Below are positions 1-12,495 of a stretch of DNA of 64,000 nucleotides, one piece after another. Position 1 is the first letter of the stretch, and each line of letters opens with the position of its first letter. A program made the translations under genes and the position numbers. The stretch lies in assembly GCA_029959085.1 (NCBI GenBank), contig JARWIR010000050.1, positions 4,154,001-4,218,000 on the forward strand. The letters run 5' to 3'. The DNA is from Nemophila menziesii (taxonomy: Eukaryota; Streptophyta; Magnoliopsida; Boraginales; Hydrophyllaceae). The notes beneath the pieces are model-generated. The model had not been told where the DNA came from. It saw nothing but the letters and a program-made list of their open reading frames with translations, and ran no database searches.

Positions 1-872
1 CTTATTTCTCACAGTATGTTATCAGAGTTCATTGGTGCTGATGACATGCTTGTAGTTGTGTGTAAATATAGCTCAACTAAGTTTGATGATTAGCTTCGAG
101 CCTCAGATTCTCTATCAAGGGACAATACCGTGTTATAACAATTCTGCATGAATAAAAAATAGTTTAATTTCATTTGTAACAGGTAACAAAATTTAAGAAT
201 GTTTAAAAAATTACACTCCTAATGTATAAAATTGCACATAGCTAATCTATATAATATTTGTTGATGGACATATATTGGACCCATAGGTAAAGATCCACAT
301 CGAAAGCTTTGTTTGCCAAATCCTGTTTGGAATAGAGAATTGCGAGAAGGTTATATAGGGCATATGCCGTAAACTTGATCCAACTCGACAAGAATCGTTT
401 GACATATAGGACGGATGATGGTCATGGATTAAGAGAGGTATTATTCTACCCATTATTTGGAAATATGCAAGTATTAAAAGATAGGGGCTTAATGAATAGG
501 ACAATATCGAATAATTACATAAAAAATGGAGCAGTTTCATAGGATGGAGGAATTTTTAGAGAAAATGGTAGCATGTCTTCGTGTTTCCGGTATGTATATA
601 TTTTGGTTTTTTCTCTCTTTTTCTTCTCTTTCAGTATTATCGTGGATGCATGCCTTTTATCTCAATAGGGAACCAACTATCTAGTTCCATGTTGTTTCAG
701 CTCTGAGGAAACGACCTTATCCATACTTTAAAACGAAAAGTTCGGAGATGATTAAAGAAATGAATATGAAATTGAGACATATAAACATGACATTGGATAA
801 AGAGATAAAAAAGAATTAGAATACTGTGATAAAATTCATCGAGGCGAGAGATAAGTATAACGAATTAGGTTA
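1..872 (+). pseudogene. DMS3-like pseudogene, 3' part (copy 0)
   Basis: This is a decayed copy of the last three exons of the DMS3-like gene at 6,698-8,374. The sequence starts in intron 3. Exon 4-like sequence begins near 15 and has an in-frame TAG after the CSTKFDD-like stretch, followed by a deletion that removes its end. Exon 5-like sequence (about 268-590) has lost its acceptor: TTGTTG stands where the intact copy has TTGCAG. It carries small indels and a stop just before the conserved LDGG box. Exon 6-like sequence (about 670-872) also has stops, and the normal stop codon reads TAC. Homology to the intact copy continues into the 3' flank, so this is an old tandem duplicate and not a retrocopy. 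Exons 1-3, if present, lie left of the window. Confidence 0.85.
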
Positions 873-3800
873 CGTGAAGGAACCCTCATTAAGTAGTTTT
901 TGTGGCTTTTTTAGATCTATGGATTTGATTAAACAAAGTTACCCATGTGAAGGTTTCTGGAGATAATTATTTTTTCTTTAATGTTTCAAAAAATTGTTTT
1001 GGATAGCTTTAAAGACCCATTTATTTTCAGACACCAACTAATATTTTCCTTTAGCAAAAATTAACTCAAAGTACTATTTTATAAATCAAAATCAATTATG
1101 AAGAAAAAAACAAGTAATGGTGACAATGGATGTTGGGGCGCCACATGACCCAACCCTCAATTACATATACCCTGATAAAGTACTTAAAATAAGTGGGATA
1201 TCTCTATAATAGTTTGACATATTTTTTAGATAACCCTATTTCTTAAACTCAATAAGTGAAAATTGAACATCCCAATAAGTTTCAGAGGTCATACTCTTTG
1301 TGAATAAGAACCATCAACCTTTTATTATACTCGAAAAATTCTTAATTGTTTGTTTGATTATACTATATAAATCCTTAAATGTTTTCCAATTGGATAAAAA
1401 ATTTATGCCGTAACAGGGTTCCATTAATACATCCATGGTATGGGTAATTACACTACCGATCACTACCTTTACCTAGCCAAAAAAAATATAAACAAAATGT
1501 ATAACATGATAGAGAAGAAATTCTCATATTTCTATTGACAATATAAGAGTCTACGTGAATTTTGCATGATTGATTGTAGAAATATATCTTAATAGACCCT
1601 AGAATATTACATCTATTTACCGTTCTAATTGAAAAAAGATTAAAAATATTCTCGATCATGGTTGTTTTAGATATAAAAGGGAAAATTATCCAGCAATAGG
1701 TGCAGAGTAATCAATCTATTTTGGAGCATTTTTGTAATTAAAAAAGTACCTCAATCGTATTAAAAACCCACAATATCATAAACTAATTGAAAGCAGAACT
1801 TATAGGAACGATGTACGCCGTTAGAACTATTTCAACATATTAAGGATGATAAATTAATTCAGCTTTCATTTTTCATGTTATAGTTATAAAATAAAAAATT
1901 AAATTTTATATGATTACTTTTATCTTAAAATATATTTTTAAAATTAAATAAAAGAACGCTATGTAATTTGTAAGATTGTCAAATGAATAAATGATTGAAA
2001 TATATAACTGTTGGGAGACTAAAAAAATTAAAATCTAACAAATGATGTACCAAACAAATATACTAGAATATGTCTATTGCCTTTCTGTAGTTATAAATAT
2101 TTTAAATATTTGAACTTTTAGTTGTGTAAAAAGTGAGAAACAGGCAAAAAGGCCAATATAGCCTCTAAAGTCATACATTATTTTTACAACTCAAAGATGA
2201 GTTTAGATTTTTACCGCCAACATTACTATGATATAGGTTAGGTAATCATACGTTAATGTGATGGTAAAAATTTAATGCACTTCACATGTAATGGTTATGT
2301 TGCTTGTAGGATAAATTTAAAATATATATACACAAAAAAACATATGTTTATCTTTTAACTATATATGGTATACTAATTAATAAGAATTTTGGTATTCTAT
2401 AGGTTTCTATCAAAGATTCTAACAAATATTAAAAAAAAAACCAAATTGTCAACACATGATAGAATTATAAAGATATGATAATATAACAATTTTCATATAG
2501 AGTTATCAAATTCCCCATATGAAAAGAGATTTATAAAAAGTTCTTAGCAAATAATTAGTGGAATTATTTTTATGTGTCAATATATTTTTGTATAAATTTT
2601 GTTTTTGTATGTGGGTGGTTTGGGTCATTTTTTGCGCACCACTACTAATCTCACAAGAATAAGAATATGCAAGGTTGCTAATGCATATAGCGGGACCCTG
2701 GCCCGTTGAGCTAACCTAACTGATTTTTTTTTGGTAAAAATTGACAAGCATTGATATGATGTAACAGTTAGACAGTCTTTGAATTTATATACTTGTGAAC
2801 TCGACATGAGTAAGGGAGAACCACAAAACATATAACATAATTTTATTACAAAATAATTATGATTATATGATTCTTTAGGGACTTGAACATACTTTTGTTC
2901 TCATACGTGTTCTATAAGATAAAACCTTGTTTTTTCTGATGATGGTGAATCCTTCTTACTCACGTACGATGTGTATTTCAACATTCTTATAACCTTCATA
3001 GACTACCAATCTTTGATATTGAAACCTTTAAAACTATAAAGTCAATCTGAATATATGTCGTGTGTTAATCAAGTCGTTCTCAAAAGATATATGAAAATAG
3101 GTTATAAACTCACTAAGAGTTAAATGAAAGCTTAAATTCGTTATTGGGGAAATCATTATGTCAATCTAAATAAAATCTAATAAAGGGATATGAATTCATT
3201 AATATTTAACACTGAGAGCTAGTCAATCGTAAATAAATTAACCATTTTATTCTCATAAGTAGCGTCATTAAATACTTAGTAGATCATCAAATAATTCACA
3301 AGGTCCTCTCATTAGATGGATAACCAAACCTTGTCCTCCACATGGATTTAACGTCTCATGAACGCTCTCTAAGTAAGAATTTTGAAAACAGATAAGGTTA
3401 TAAACAATAATGTTATCATACAATTTTGTAGTACCTGTTTTAATAAAGATATTTCAACATGATTGTGTCTATATTTTCCATTGTAGATGTCATTATGTGA
3501 TATTTTTTGTTAATTAAAATGAGGAATATATGGAAAAAAACACTTCTTTTAATTACACATACACAAGGAGTCTTCTTATATATTAAGCTTTATGGCTTAG
3601 AAATTTATCAATATCAATATAACTCCTAATGAAACATGTTATACAAGTTTGTTTAAATCAACTTACTAATATAGATCAAACCCACAAATATTAAATTTGT
3701 TAACAAAAATAAATTAATTGTACTTCTAAAGTAGTCCACCAATGAATGGAGTGCAACAATACAACTATTTATCAGTTTATATGTATACACTCTTAGTTTA

Positions 3801-4025
3801 CTTACGACGTAAGAAATATATGGTTGATTAAAGTTAATTAACATCACACATTATCTATTGACATAGAATATTTTTTTTGATATATAGTGTCACCGTCATT
3901 TTATTCAAAGGAATACTTCGGTCACATGGATTTCTTATAAGAACAACATTCGAAGGGCTAGACTTTTTCACTATCTTTATGACCTGACGATACATGTTAA
4001 GATATTTATTATTTCGACCTCTTAT
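873..4025. other. 3' flank of copy 0, non-coding, homologous to 8,375-12,495
   Basis: This AT-rich stretch has no credible gene. It aligns through its length with the flank of the intact DMS3-like gene, but is clearly diverged and lacks the LINE found there. Homology stops at 4,025, exactly where the Athila element begins in the other copy (12,496). From 1,583 onward it is also repeated, much less diverged, at 50,899-53,34x. A roughly 64-residue minus-strand ORF at 3,653-3,847 recurs in the other copies but is broken in one, so I do not treat it as a gene. Confidence 0.7.
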
Positions 4026-5218
4026 GATCTGGACACATGGGATTACATTTTATTCTTCATATAATTTGTCTCAAACATAGAATAAATGAAGGTACTAATC
4101 TAATTATTACAAGTATATTTGTTTGCAAAAAATGCCTGTTATTTACATACTAACATATTATCACATACTATAATCTTATAACTTTATACTAAACTCTTGA
4201 ATCGTAAGTGTTGACTATAAAAATATATTTATTTTATGTAAAATCTAAGTGATAACATTAGTTGGATTCATGGTTTAAGCAATATAAGGTTTTTATAAGC
4301 TTATATTATTTGCTTGTCAAGCCCCAAAAGTACGAGCACGGTATCTAAATAATATTAAAATGCCAAAATCATTTTACTAAATTACTTTATAACTAAAAAT
4401 TATTTTGAGAAAATATTTTGTACTATATTATACTATTTAATTACACTAAGTATAAAGTAATTGTTATATATTTCTACTCTCTCCTAACTTTAAGATTCAT
4501 GTCGCTGAATTTTATACCCTTGTAAATGAGATGATCTTCAACATATATGGAAGGGTTGTAATAATTGGTGAGTTATCACTCGCAAATAGATCAATCAAAT
4601 AATATTATAATGGTCATACACCATATGAAAGTCTTAATTGAATATTTTTCCATTCAACTTATATAAACCATATTATATATTATACACATAATAATTATTA
4701 GAAACGGAGAAATTATATAAGTGGACATAAGAGTTGGGAATTTATCTTACTAGCAAAATAACTTCAACGATAAAGGAACAAACATGTACATAATTACATG
4801 AATAATTACATCCTTTTATTTTCTTCATGACTCACACAACAAACTTTATCCTTTATCTCTCTCACTAGTAATATCCTTGGAGTAACACATGTATTGTTTT
4901 GTCATTATAAAAATAAGATAAAATTTTAGCCTAAAGGTTATATTTGTAGTGATTTATTAGTTATAAAATAATTAATCTTTAACATTAATGATCTTAATAA
5001 TTAGAAAAAAATAGTAATGCACTTGTATGTTCGATGGAGCATGAAGATGATTTTTATGAAGAAGAAAATGAAAACTGTGACAATCATATATTATGAAGAA
5101 GAGGAAAAATAAACAATTTATCAAAACTCTAAGGAACTAGATGAGATAACATTTAGAAGCAAATAAGCGGCATACTATCTTAATTATTTGAGAAATAAAA
5201 TAAAGAATAAGAGAAGGA

Positions 5219-5443
5219 TCATACCTCTGAATGTGAAGTATGGATATACTGTCTTAAACCATTGGAGATCAAAATTGAGAAGTAGTGAGGACTAGAACTC
5301 GGTATTGAAACAATGTTAAGAACCCTATGTACATTACTTGACATAGGGAATAAAATTATCGAATTTCTAAAATGAAAATACCAGATATCGATACACTTTA
5401 TTGTTTTATTTGTATAATGCACTCCAATTGTATTAACGTTCAT
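5219..5443 (-). pseudogene. PP2C-like exon relic (POLTERGEIST-type phosphatase)
   Basis: A 74-codon open stretch on the minus strand contains FSILISNGLRQYIHTSHSEV. This resembles the core of plant PP2C phosphatases of the POLTERGEIST/PLL group, whose family pattern is FLILSSDGLYQYFSNEEAV. The metal-binding Asp-Gly pair reads Asn-Gly here, so the piece could not be catalytic as it stands. The open stretch ends in GAG followed by GTATGA, which would suit a splice donor. No neighbouring PP2C exons were found. The same stretch is kept at 54,548-54,772 with a few substitutions. The match is short and from memory of the family pattern, so the call is tentative; the alternative is a chance ORF. Confidence 0.35.
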
Positions 5444-6210
5444 GTAATATTTTTTTCACTAAAGAGCTGACGTTTAAATATTTAAAAAATAAACAAAAAG
5501 TGTTTAGTATACTATTTGACAAATACTGACTTGAGCAACATCATTGGGCATTTGGTAAGAAGAAATCTATGTCTGAATGTTGAAAAATATTCAACATTAA
5601 GAGGACACTAGCAATGTCATTGCTATGTTTTTTTCTATCTATATTGGTGTTCAGAACTTTCAATTTTGTTTATTATCTGTAAAAATATAAACTTTCTCAT
5701 ACATATCTTTCATCTTAGTCCCAAAGTAATATAACGTGTATATCTAAACATATTTATGAGTTTTTTCTAGCTCAAAGACTTTCTTTTAATAACAAAGTCA
5801 AGAGTTCAAAATCTAGGCTAAGCATATTATGTATAATAATAAATTATTTGGTTTTTCTGTTGTTATAGTGGATAGGGCGTTCTTTTATATACTAGAGGTG
5901 ATTGAGTCAAATATTTTGTGGTGGTCTAGATACAAAAATTAAAGGCCTTCAAAGTGTGAATTTGTACATCATCAGTGGAGATTATTTACTTTTACTTGTA
6001 TGTTGATACCGATGTTGAAGGTTTCTATACTTGTGTGTAAATTATTTATTGAATCATTGACTAAAGGCGTTGCATATCTCTTATTATATGTAATGATATA
6101 TTATATATTGATAATTCAAAGCTCAAAAAACTAAAAAATTTAAATTATTTGAATTCAAAGTTTGTATTAAAAGGTTCATCAAGGAAAAAAAATTGTGTAG
6201 TCATTGAAAT

Positions 6211-6270
6211 AAAAAGAAAGCCCAATTATAATATTACTTCTACTTAATATTTTGATTTGGGCTTTTTTTA
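6211..6270. repeat. Imperfect 25-bp inverted repeat (hairpin) upstream of gene
   Basis: Arms at 6,211-6,235 and 6,246-6,270 pair with a few mismatches around a 10-base loop. The core is AAGCCCAAT against ATTTGGGCTT. It lies about 430 bp before the start codon and is kept at 55,539-55,598. It could be a tiny MITE, a relic of one, or an RNA hairpin. Confidence 0.6.
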
Positions 6271-6697
6271 TCCATGTTTAAAATAAAATTAATTAGCCCA
6301 TTATACCTTATTATTATCCTATTCTCACCTAATTTATACATGACTCATTATTCATCCTTGATCTTAAATGATATGTGCGGTTCAGATCAAAATCCTAAAA
6401 TTATGTGTATATATTCAACATTTCACTATTATTATACTTTCCTAAAAAAATTATCTGATTCAAGTTTAAACCAGCATTTCTCGAGAAATCAAATAACTTG
6501 AAGGTGTGCACATCAATTTCTTTTATTTTCTTTGGATAAAATAGTGTAGATTACTTATTGTTTATGATGTATAAGTACAACTCTAACTCGAAATTCTAAA
6601 TATGTGTGTTAGAAAGATGGATAGAATTTAATACTTATGTTATTTGAATGTGATAATGTGTTATTATATACTTTTAACTGAATGAGTTGAATTGCAG

Positions 6698-8374
6698 ATG
6701 GATAGAACAACATCTCAAAGTAAACCAACAAAGATCTCAATTGAAAATGAATTTAGTTTTGTTCCAGGAGGGTTTGGAAAAAGTCACCCGCTTGTCTCTA
6801 ATATCAAGAATAAATTTGATGGAAATCAATTACTCCTCCAGAGATCATCTTCCAAACAAGATTTCTTACCCTTAATCAATTCCAGTATGGATAATCGAAA
6901 GGTTTAACATTTAATCTCTTTCTATTAAAGAATTTTAAAAAATAAATTTATATTCTCATATAATTGTTTTATATATAGGACCTTGGTGACGCGTTGTTTG
7001 ATCATTATACATCCCTCAAGGAGTTGGAAAAAAACGTGAAGAATCTAAAATTTAAGAAATTAAAAATAGAGGAGAATATCTCGAGACTGCAAGGTTTGCA
7101 ACTCCACAATCTTTACTTAGCATGATAAAATTTTATAATATTCTTGATCCCTTTAATTAGAGTTTGCTATTTTGACTTGGAGCTCTATGTTACAGGTTCT
7201 ACAGTTTATGATGGTTTTGATAGCATAGATAAGAATGTAGTAATGGAAAAGATTATCTCCTATCGTGATTCTGCAGCTTCTATGGTCTGTGGACTATTCA
7301 GATCTTCTCTGACTGAAAATCGTTATAAAGATTTTGCAGGCAATATATTTGGGGTGGTTGCTCTTCTTGGGACCGTACAATCCCGTGAGATTAGCAGGTA
7401 TCATTTACTAAAATTAATTTGTATACAAAATAATTTTAAGGTAAATTCCTTCACACACATTTAGTCCTTACTTGTTTCTCACAGGATGTTATCAGAGTTC
7501 ATCGGTGTGGAAGACATGCTTGCAGTTGTCTCCAAATCTTGCTCAACTAAGTTTAATGATATTGTTTCGAGCCTCGGATTCTCTGTCAAGGGAAAATACC
7601 GTGTTATATGCCTTGAACATTCACGGTATAACAATTCCACATACATCAAAAATAGTTTAATTTTGTTTATAGTAGGCAACAAAATTTAAGAATATTTAAG
7701 AAATTACACTTCTAATGTGATAAATTGCACATAGTTAATCTACATAATCTTTTTTGCAGGCCATATAATGGACCCATAGGTAAAGATCCACAGCGAAGGC
7801 TTTGTTTGCCAAATCCTGTTTGGAATGGAAAACTACCAGAAGGTTATATAGGGCATGCTGTGAACCTCATCAATCTCGACAGGAATCATTTGACATATAG
7901 GACGAATAATGGTCATGGAATTAGAGGGGTATTATTCTACCCATTATTTGGCAATTTACAGGTATACAAAGATAGAGGCTCAATGAATCAGGCAATTTTG
8001 AATAATTGTGTAAAAAGTGGAGCAGTTTCATTAGATGGAGGAATTTTTAGAGAAAATGGTAGCATGGCTTCGTGTTTCCGGTATGTATGTATTTTGGATT
8101 CATTTTTTTTGTTTTTCTGCTCTTTCAGTGACGTTGATTGTCGATGATGTATGCTTTTTATCTCTGCAGGGAACCAACTATCCAGTTTCCTGTTGTTTCA
8201 GCTCTGAGGCAGCAACCTTATCCATTTTTTAAAGCTAAAAGTTTGGAGATGATTGAAGAAATGAATACGGAGTTGAGAAACGTAAATATGATTTTGGATG
8301 CAGAGATGAAAAAGCACGAGAAAACTATGAGGAAATTCATCGAGACGAGAGATAAGTATAACCAATTAGGTTAG
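6698..8374 (+). CDS. DMS3-like: DMS3-like protein (SMC-hinge, RNA-directed DNA methylation), intact
   Basis: Six exons joined by GT-AG introns: 6698-6901, 6979-7093, 7196-7397, 7485-7625, 7760-8080, 8170-8374. They total 1,188 bases, or 395 codons plus TAG, in one frame. Arabidopsis DMS3 is about 420 residues. It joins DRD1 and RDM1 in the nuclear DDR complex that brings RNA polymerase V to chromatin. Here residues ~75-105 are a Leu/Lys-rich coiled coil. An SMC-hinge-like domain spans ~110-320, with EDMLAVVSKS in exon 4, LPEGYIGHAVNLINLD and FGNLQVYKDR in exon 5, and GAVSLDGGIF at ~308-317. A second coiled coil, rich in Glu and Lys, forms the C-terminus (~345-390). All these match DMS3 better than the related GMI1. 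The first 65 residues are not recognised. The start is the first ATG after an in-frame TGA. No expression evidence is available. Confidence 0.88.
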
Positions 8375-10468
8375 GTGAAAGAACATTCATTAAGTAGTTT
8401 TTGTTGCTTTTCTAGATCTCTACATTTGATTGAACAAAGTCACCCATGTGAAGTTTCTGAAGATAATTATTTTTGCTTTAATGTTTCAAAATATTGTTTT
8501 TGATAGCTTTACAAAACCATTTGTTATCAGACACCAACTAATATTTTTCTTTGGCAAAAATTAATTCCAAGTATTATTTTATAAATCAAAATTAATTAAA
8601 AAGACAAAAATAAATAATGGTGACAACGACTATTGGGCCGCCACCGAACCGTCAATTACATCCACCTGGATAATGTACTTAAAATAAGTGGGATTCTCCA
8701 TAATAGTTTTGACATATTGTTTAGATAACCCTATTTCTTAAAATCACTAAGAGAAAATTGAACATCCTAATAAGTTTGGAGGCCATACTCTTTGGGACTG
8801 GGGACCATCAACCTTATATTATACTAGACAAATTTTTAATTATTTGTTTGATTATAATAGACAAATTCTTAATTAGTTTTTATTTGGATTAAGATTTTAG
8901 GCCACAACGGAGTTCCATTACTACATCCACTGTATGGGTTAGGTCACTGCAGATCACTGCCTTTACCTTGCAAATTAAAATATAACCAAAATGTATAACA
9001 TAATTCTCATAGTTCTTTTGACTAGATAAGAATCTATGTGAATTTTTAATTTATTGATTGTAGAAATATATCTTAATTAGACCCTAGAATGTTACATCTA
9101 TCTACAGTTCTAATTGAAAAAAAGATTAAAAAATTTCTCCATTTAATATATTCAGAAGATGTTTGTTTTAGTTATAAAAGGGAAAATTATCCGACACTAG
9201 GTGAAGATTAAACAATATACTCTAGAGCACTTCCATAATTGAAAAAATTGTACCTCATTCGTATTAAAAAAACCACAAAATCATAAACTAATTGAAAGTA
9301 GAACTTATAGGAATGCGTAAATCAACACGATAAATTAATTTAGCAATCACTTTCATGTTATAGTTACAAAAAAAAAACTTTTACATTATTACTTTTATCC
9401 AAAATATATTTTGAAAATAAATAAAGAACGCTATGTATTTTGTAAGGTTGTAAAATACATAAAGGATTGAAATTTATAGTTGTTGGGAGAATAAAAAACT
9501 TAAAATTTAACAAATGATGTACTAAACTAAGATAGTAGAATATGTCAATTACTTTGCTGCAATTATAAAAATTTTAAATGTTTGAACATTTAGTTATGAA
9601 AAAAGTGAAAAACAAGAAGAGAGGCCAATATAGCCTCTAAAGTCATAGGTTCTTTTTACAACTCAAAAATGAGTTTAGGTTTTTCACCACCAACATCAGT
9701 GTGATATAGGTTAGGTAATCATAAGTTAATGTGATGTTAAAACTCAATGCACCTCACATGTATGGGTTATGTTGCTTGTAGGACAAATGTAAAACATATA
9801 CACTAAAAAACATGTGTTTGTTTTTAAACTATATATATGGTATACTAATAAATAAGAACGTTGGTATTCCATATGTTTGTATCAAAGATGATAATAAATA
9901 TGGAAAAGACCAAATGGTCAACACATAATGGAATTATAAAGATATGATAAAGTGATTTGAAAAAAAAATATAAGCAAACAATTAGTGGAATTAATTTTAA
10001 GTGTCAAAATATTTTTGTGTAAATTTAGTTTTTGTATGTGAGTGGTTTGTGTCAGTTTTCGCGCACCACTACTAATCCCACGAGAATATGCAAGCATTCT
10101 CATGCATATAGCAAGACTCTGGCAAGTTGACCTAACCAATCTAATTTTTTTTGGATAAACATTGACAAGCATTGATATGATGTAACAATTAGACAGTCTT
10201 GAATTAACATAAATTTGAACTCCGACATGAGTGAGTGAGAACCACATAACATATACCATACTTTTCTTTACAAAATAATTGTGATTATATGACTCTTTAG
10301 AGAGATGAACATACTTTGGTTCTCATATGTGTTCTATAAGATAAAACATTGTTTTCTGAAGATAGTGAATTCTTCTTACTCACGTACGTGAGGCATTTTA
10401 AAATTCTTATAACCTTCATATACTACCAATATTTTGTATTGAAACCTTTAAAAACTATAAAAGTCAAT
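8375..10468. other. 3' flank of intact DMS3-like gene, non-coding
   Basis: AT-rich sequence with no supported gene. It is homologous to 873-3,0xx (older duplicate) and to 57,682-59,779 (younger duplicate). A minus-strand open stretch at 9,918-10,259 is conserved in the younger copy but has no recognisable domain and is disrupted in the older one. It contains a GGTGCGCG-type stretch that may be a SINE tail (not called). Confidence 0.6.
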
Positions 10469-11507
10469 AATAATTTTTTGTAATCAGTAAATCAAAATTT
10501 TTATTAAAAGATGGTCAACTTCCAATATCTTTAAAAACTTTTCTAGCCCATTTCTACAAACTAAGGCCCAATGACCTAAATCGTTAAGCTACTAAAAACT
10601 ATTACAATAAGGACATTACAAAATATTTCAAGGAAAAAACAATGTTCTAATATTCGGCCCAATAAGACCTAGCCTATCTCAATCACTTCCTTCATCTTTT
10701 AAAATAAGTTTACATCTTTCTTCTTTTTAAAATTTCACCTGTCCAACTTTATACTAACCACACTATAAATTTTTTTCAATAATTGCTCTTCAGTTAGACA
10801 ATTATTTTCATTCACTCGATCATTTCTCTCACACCATATACAATATATATAAGTAGTGAGAAAAAGGTATGCAATACTAATAACATCCTCGCTAGACACC
10901 TGTAAAGTATTATCCACTAAATCATCAAAATTTACTGAATTGCAATCAATATCACAGGCTTTCAAAATATCACATAACACTGTTTTTGTAAGTGAACAAC
11001 TCAGATAATATAGATGTTCAACTTATTCAGAGTTAGCATAGCAAAATATACAAAGGGGATTAACTTGCAAATCACAACTGATCATCCTTAGTTTTGTAGG
11101 TAAGCTATCTTGTATAGCAAGCCATGCTATAAAGGATCACCTCAGAATATTAAGCTTGGACCAAATAATCTTAAACCACTTTACTTCCTCAGTATGATTA
11201 GCAATTCTGCTGAGAGTTTTCTTAAAAGGAAAACTATTTTATGTACTTTCTGACCAAAGATTGAGATCTTCTCCTAGTTGGAGTTACTATTCCTAATATA
11301 AGGTAATAACTTACCCGCACAAGGAGGTAATCTCTACCCATTTCCACCATAACAACTCTGTTCAGTTCTATCACAATTGATGTTGAGTCTATCTATCTCA
11401 ATACCCAAAAAATCTTGTACATTTTTACCTTCTAACTATGTATCCCATATAATGAAATTGTTTTTTCCATTTCTAACTTTGTGAGAAATGAATTTATAAG
11501 CAGTGTA
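10469..11507 (-). mobile_element. 5'-truncated LINE, reverse transcriptase C-terminal (zf-RVT) end
   Basis: Minus-strand translation gives the tail of a plant L1-type LINE ORF2. There is an EVKWFKIIWSKLN segment, then FIAWLAIQDSLPTKLRM, then the zinc-binding CIFC...EHLYxxSC knuckle, then IYCIWCERNDRV. This is the zf-RVT order. Stops interrupt it (after ILR, and at NSE-stop), so it is dead. The segment is absent from copy 0, which lets the ends be read: TCAAT stands at 10,464-10,468 and again at 11,508-11,512, against a single TCAAT at the empty site. That fits a short target-site duplication. The 3' end is AT-rich without a clean poly(A). Confidence 0.8.
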
Positions 11508-12495
11508 TCAATCTCAATATATGTCGTGTATTAATCAAGTCGTTCTGAAAAGATATATAAAAATGGGTTATAAAATCACTATGAGTAAAATGAAAGTTTT
11601 AAATGCGTTATTGGGGAAATCATTATGTCAATCTAAATAAAACCCCATAAAGGGATATGAATTTCTTTATACTTAACACTAAAACGTTAATCAATCATAA
11701 ATAAATTAACCATTTCATTCTCGTAAGGAACGTCACTGAATATTTAGACGATCATCAACGAATTCACAGGTCCTTCTAGTGACGAGAATAAACGAACATT
11801 GTGCTCCACATGGATTTAACGTCTCATGAACGCCCTCTAAGTAAAAATTTAGCAAAGAGATAAGGTTATAAACTATAAGGTTACCATACAATTTTGTAGT
11901 ACTTAGCTTAATAAATAATATTAAGATGATTGTGTCTATATTTTCCATTGTAGATGTCTTTTCTTTTTTTTTGTCGGTAATTGTAGATGTCATTATGTGA
12001 TATTTTTTTTTGTTTTTTGTTTTAATTACACATACACAAGGAGTCTTCTTATATATTAAGCTTTATGGCTTAGAAATTTGTCAATATCAATAGAAATCCC
12101 TAATGAAATGTTTTATACAAGTTTGTTTAAATATACTCACTAATATAGATCAAACCCACGAATATTAAACTTGTTAACAAAAATAAATTAATTGTACTTT
12201 TGAAGTAGCCCACCAATGAATGGAGTGCAACAATATAACTATTTATCTGTTTATATGTCTACACTCTTAGTTTACTTACGACACAAGAAACATATGGTTG
12301 ATTAAAGTTAATTAACATCAAACATTCTCTATTTTTATTGAATATTCATTTTGAAATATAGTATGACCGTCATTATTAATCAAAGGAATACTTCGGTCAG
12401 ATGGATTTCATATAAGAACAACATTCGAAGAGTTAAACTTTTTCTATCTTTACGACCTGACGATACATGTTAAGTTATTTATTATTTTGACCTCT
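11508..12495. other. Continuation of 3' flank, homologous to about 3,05x-4,025
   Basis: Non-coding AT-rich sequence without its own genes. It resumes the homology with the copy 0 flank after the LINE and ends where Athila reverse-transcriptase sequence starts. It is repeated at 36,084-37,073, and its first 390 bases at 60,815-61,206. Confidence 0.65.

Larger units (their letters stand above)
4026..6697. other. Upstream region of the intact DMS3-like gene
   Basis: This intergenic AT-rich sequence occurs only here and at about 53,345-56,025. It holds a decayed PP2C-like exon (5,219-5,443, minus) and a hairpin (6,211-6,270), listed separately. An in-frame TGA at 6,683 precedes the chosen ATG. 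The TTGCAG directly before that ATG could be the acceptor of a 5' UTR intron, so the transcription start may lie anywhere in the last several hundred bases. I see no convincing TATA box. Confidence 0.55.

Noticed and set aside
2625..2831. Minus-strand stretch with GGTGCGC...CCACCCAC words (also 10,050-10,110, 51,950-52,010, 59,370-59,430), resembling a plant SINE tail
   Set aside because: No tRNA-like A and B boxes could be placed and the family match is only from memory, so no SINE is called.
3653..3847. A 64-codon minus-strand open stretch repeated at 36,705-36,899 and 52,972-53,166, with a hydrophobic C-terminal half
   Set aside because: The corresponding stretch near 12,12x-12,315 is broken by a stop. 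It has no recognised domain, and the conservation follows from recent duplication.
6274..6501. 75-codon open stretch upstream of the DMS3-like gene
   Set aside because: Low-complexity Ile/Leu/Tyr-rich sequence, shortened in the duplicate by a stop, with no domain.
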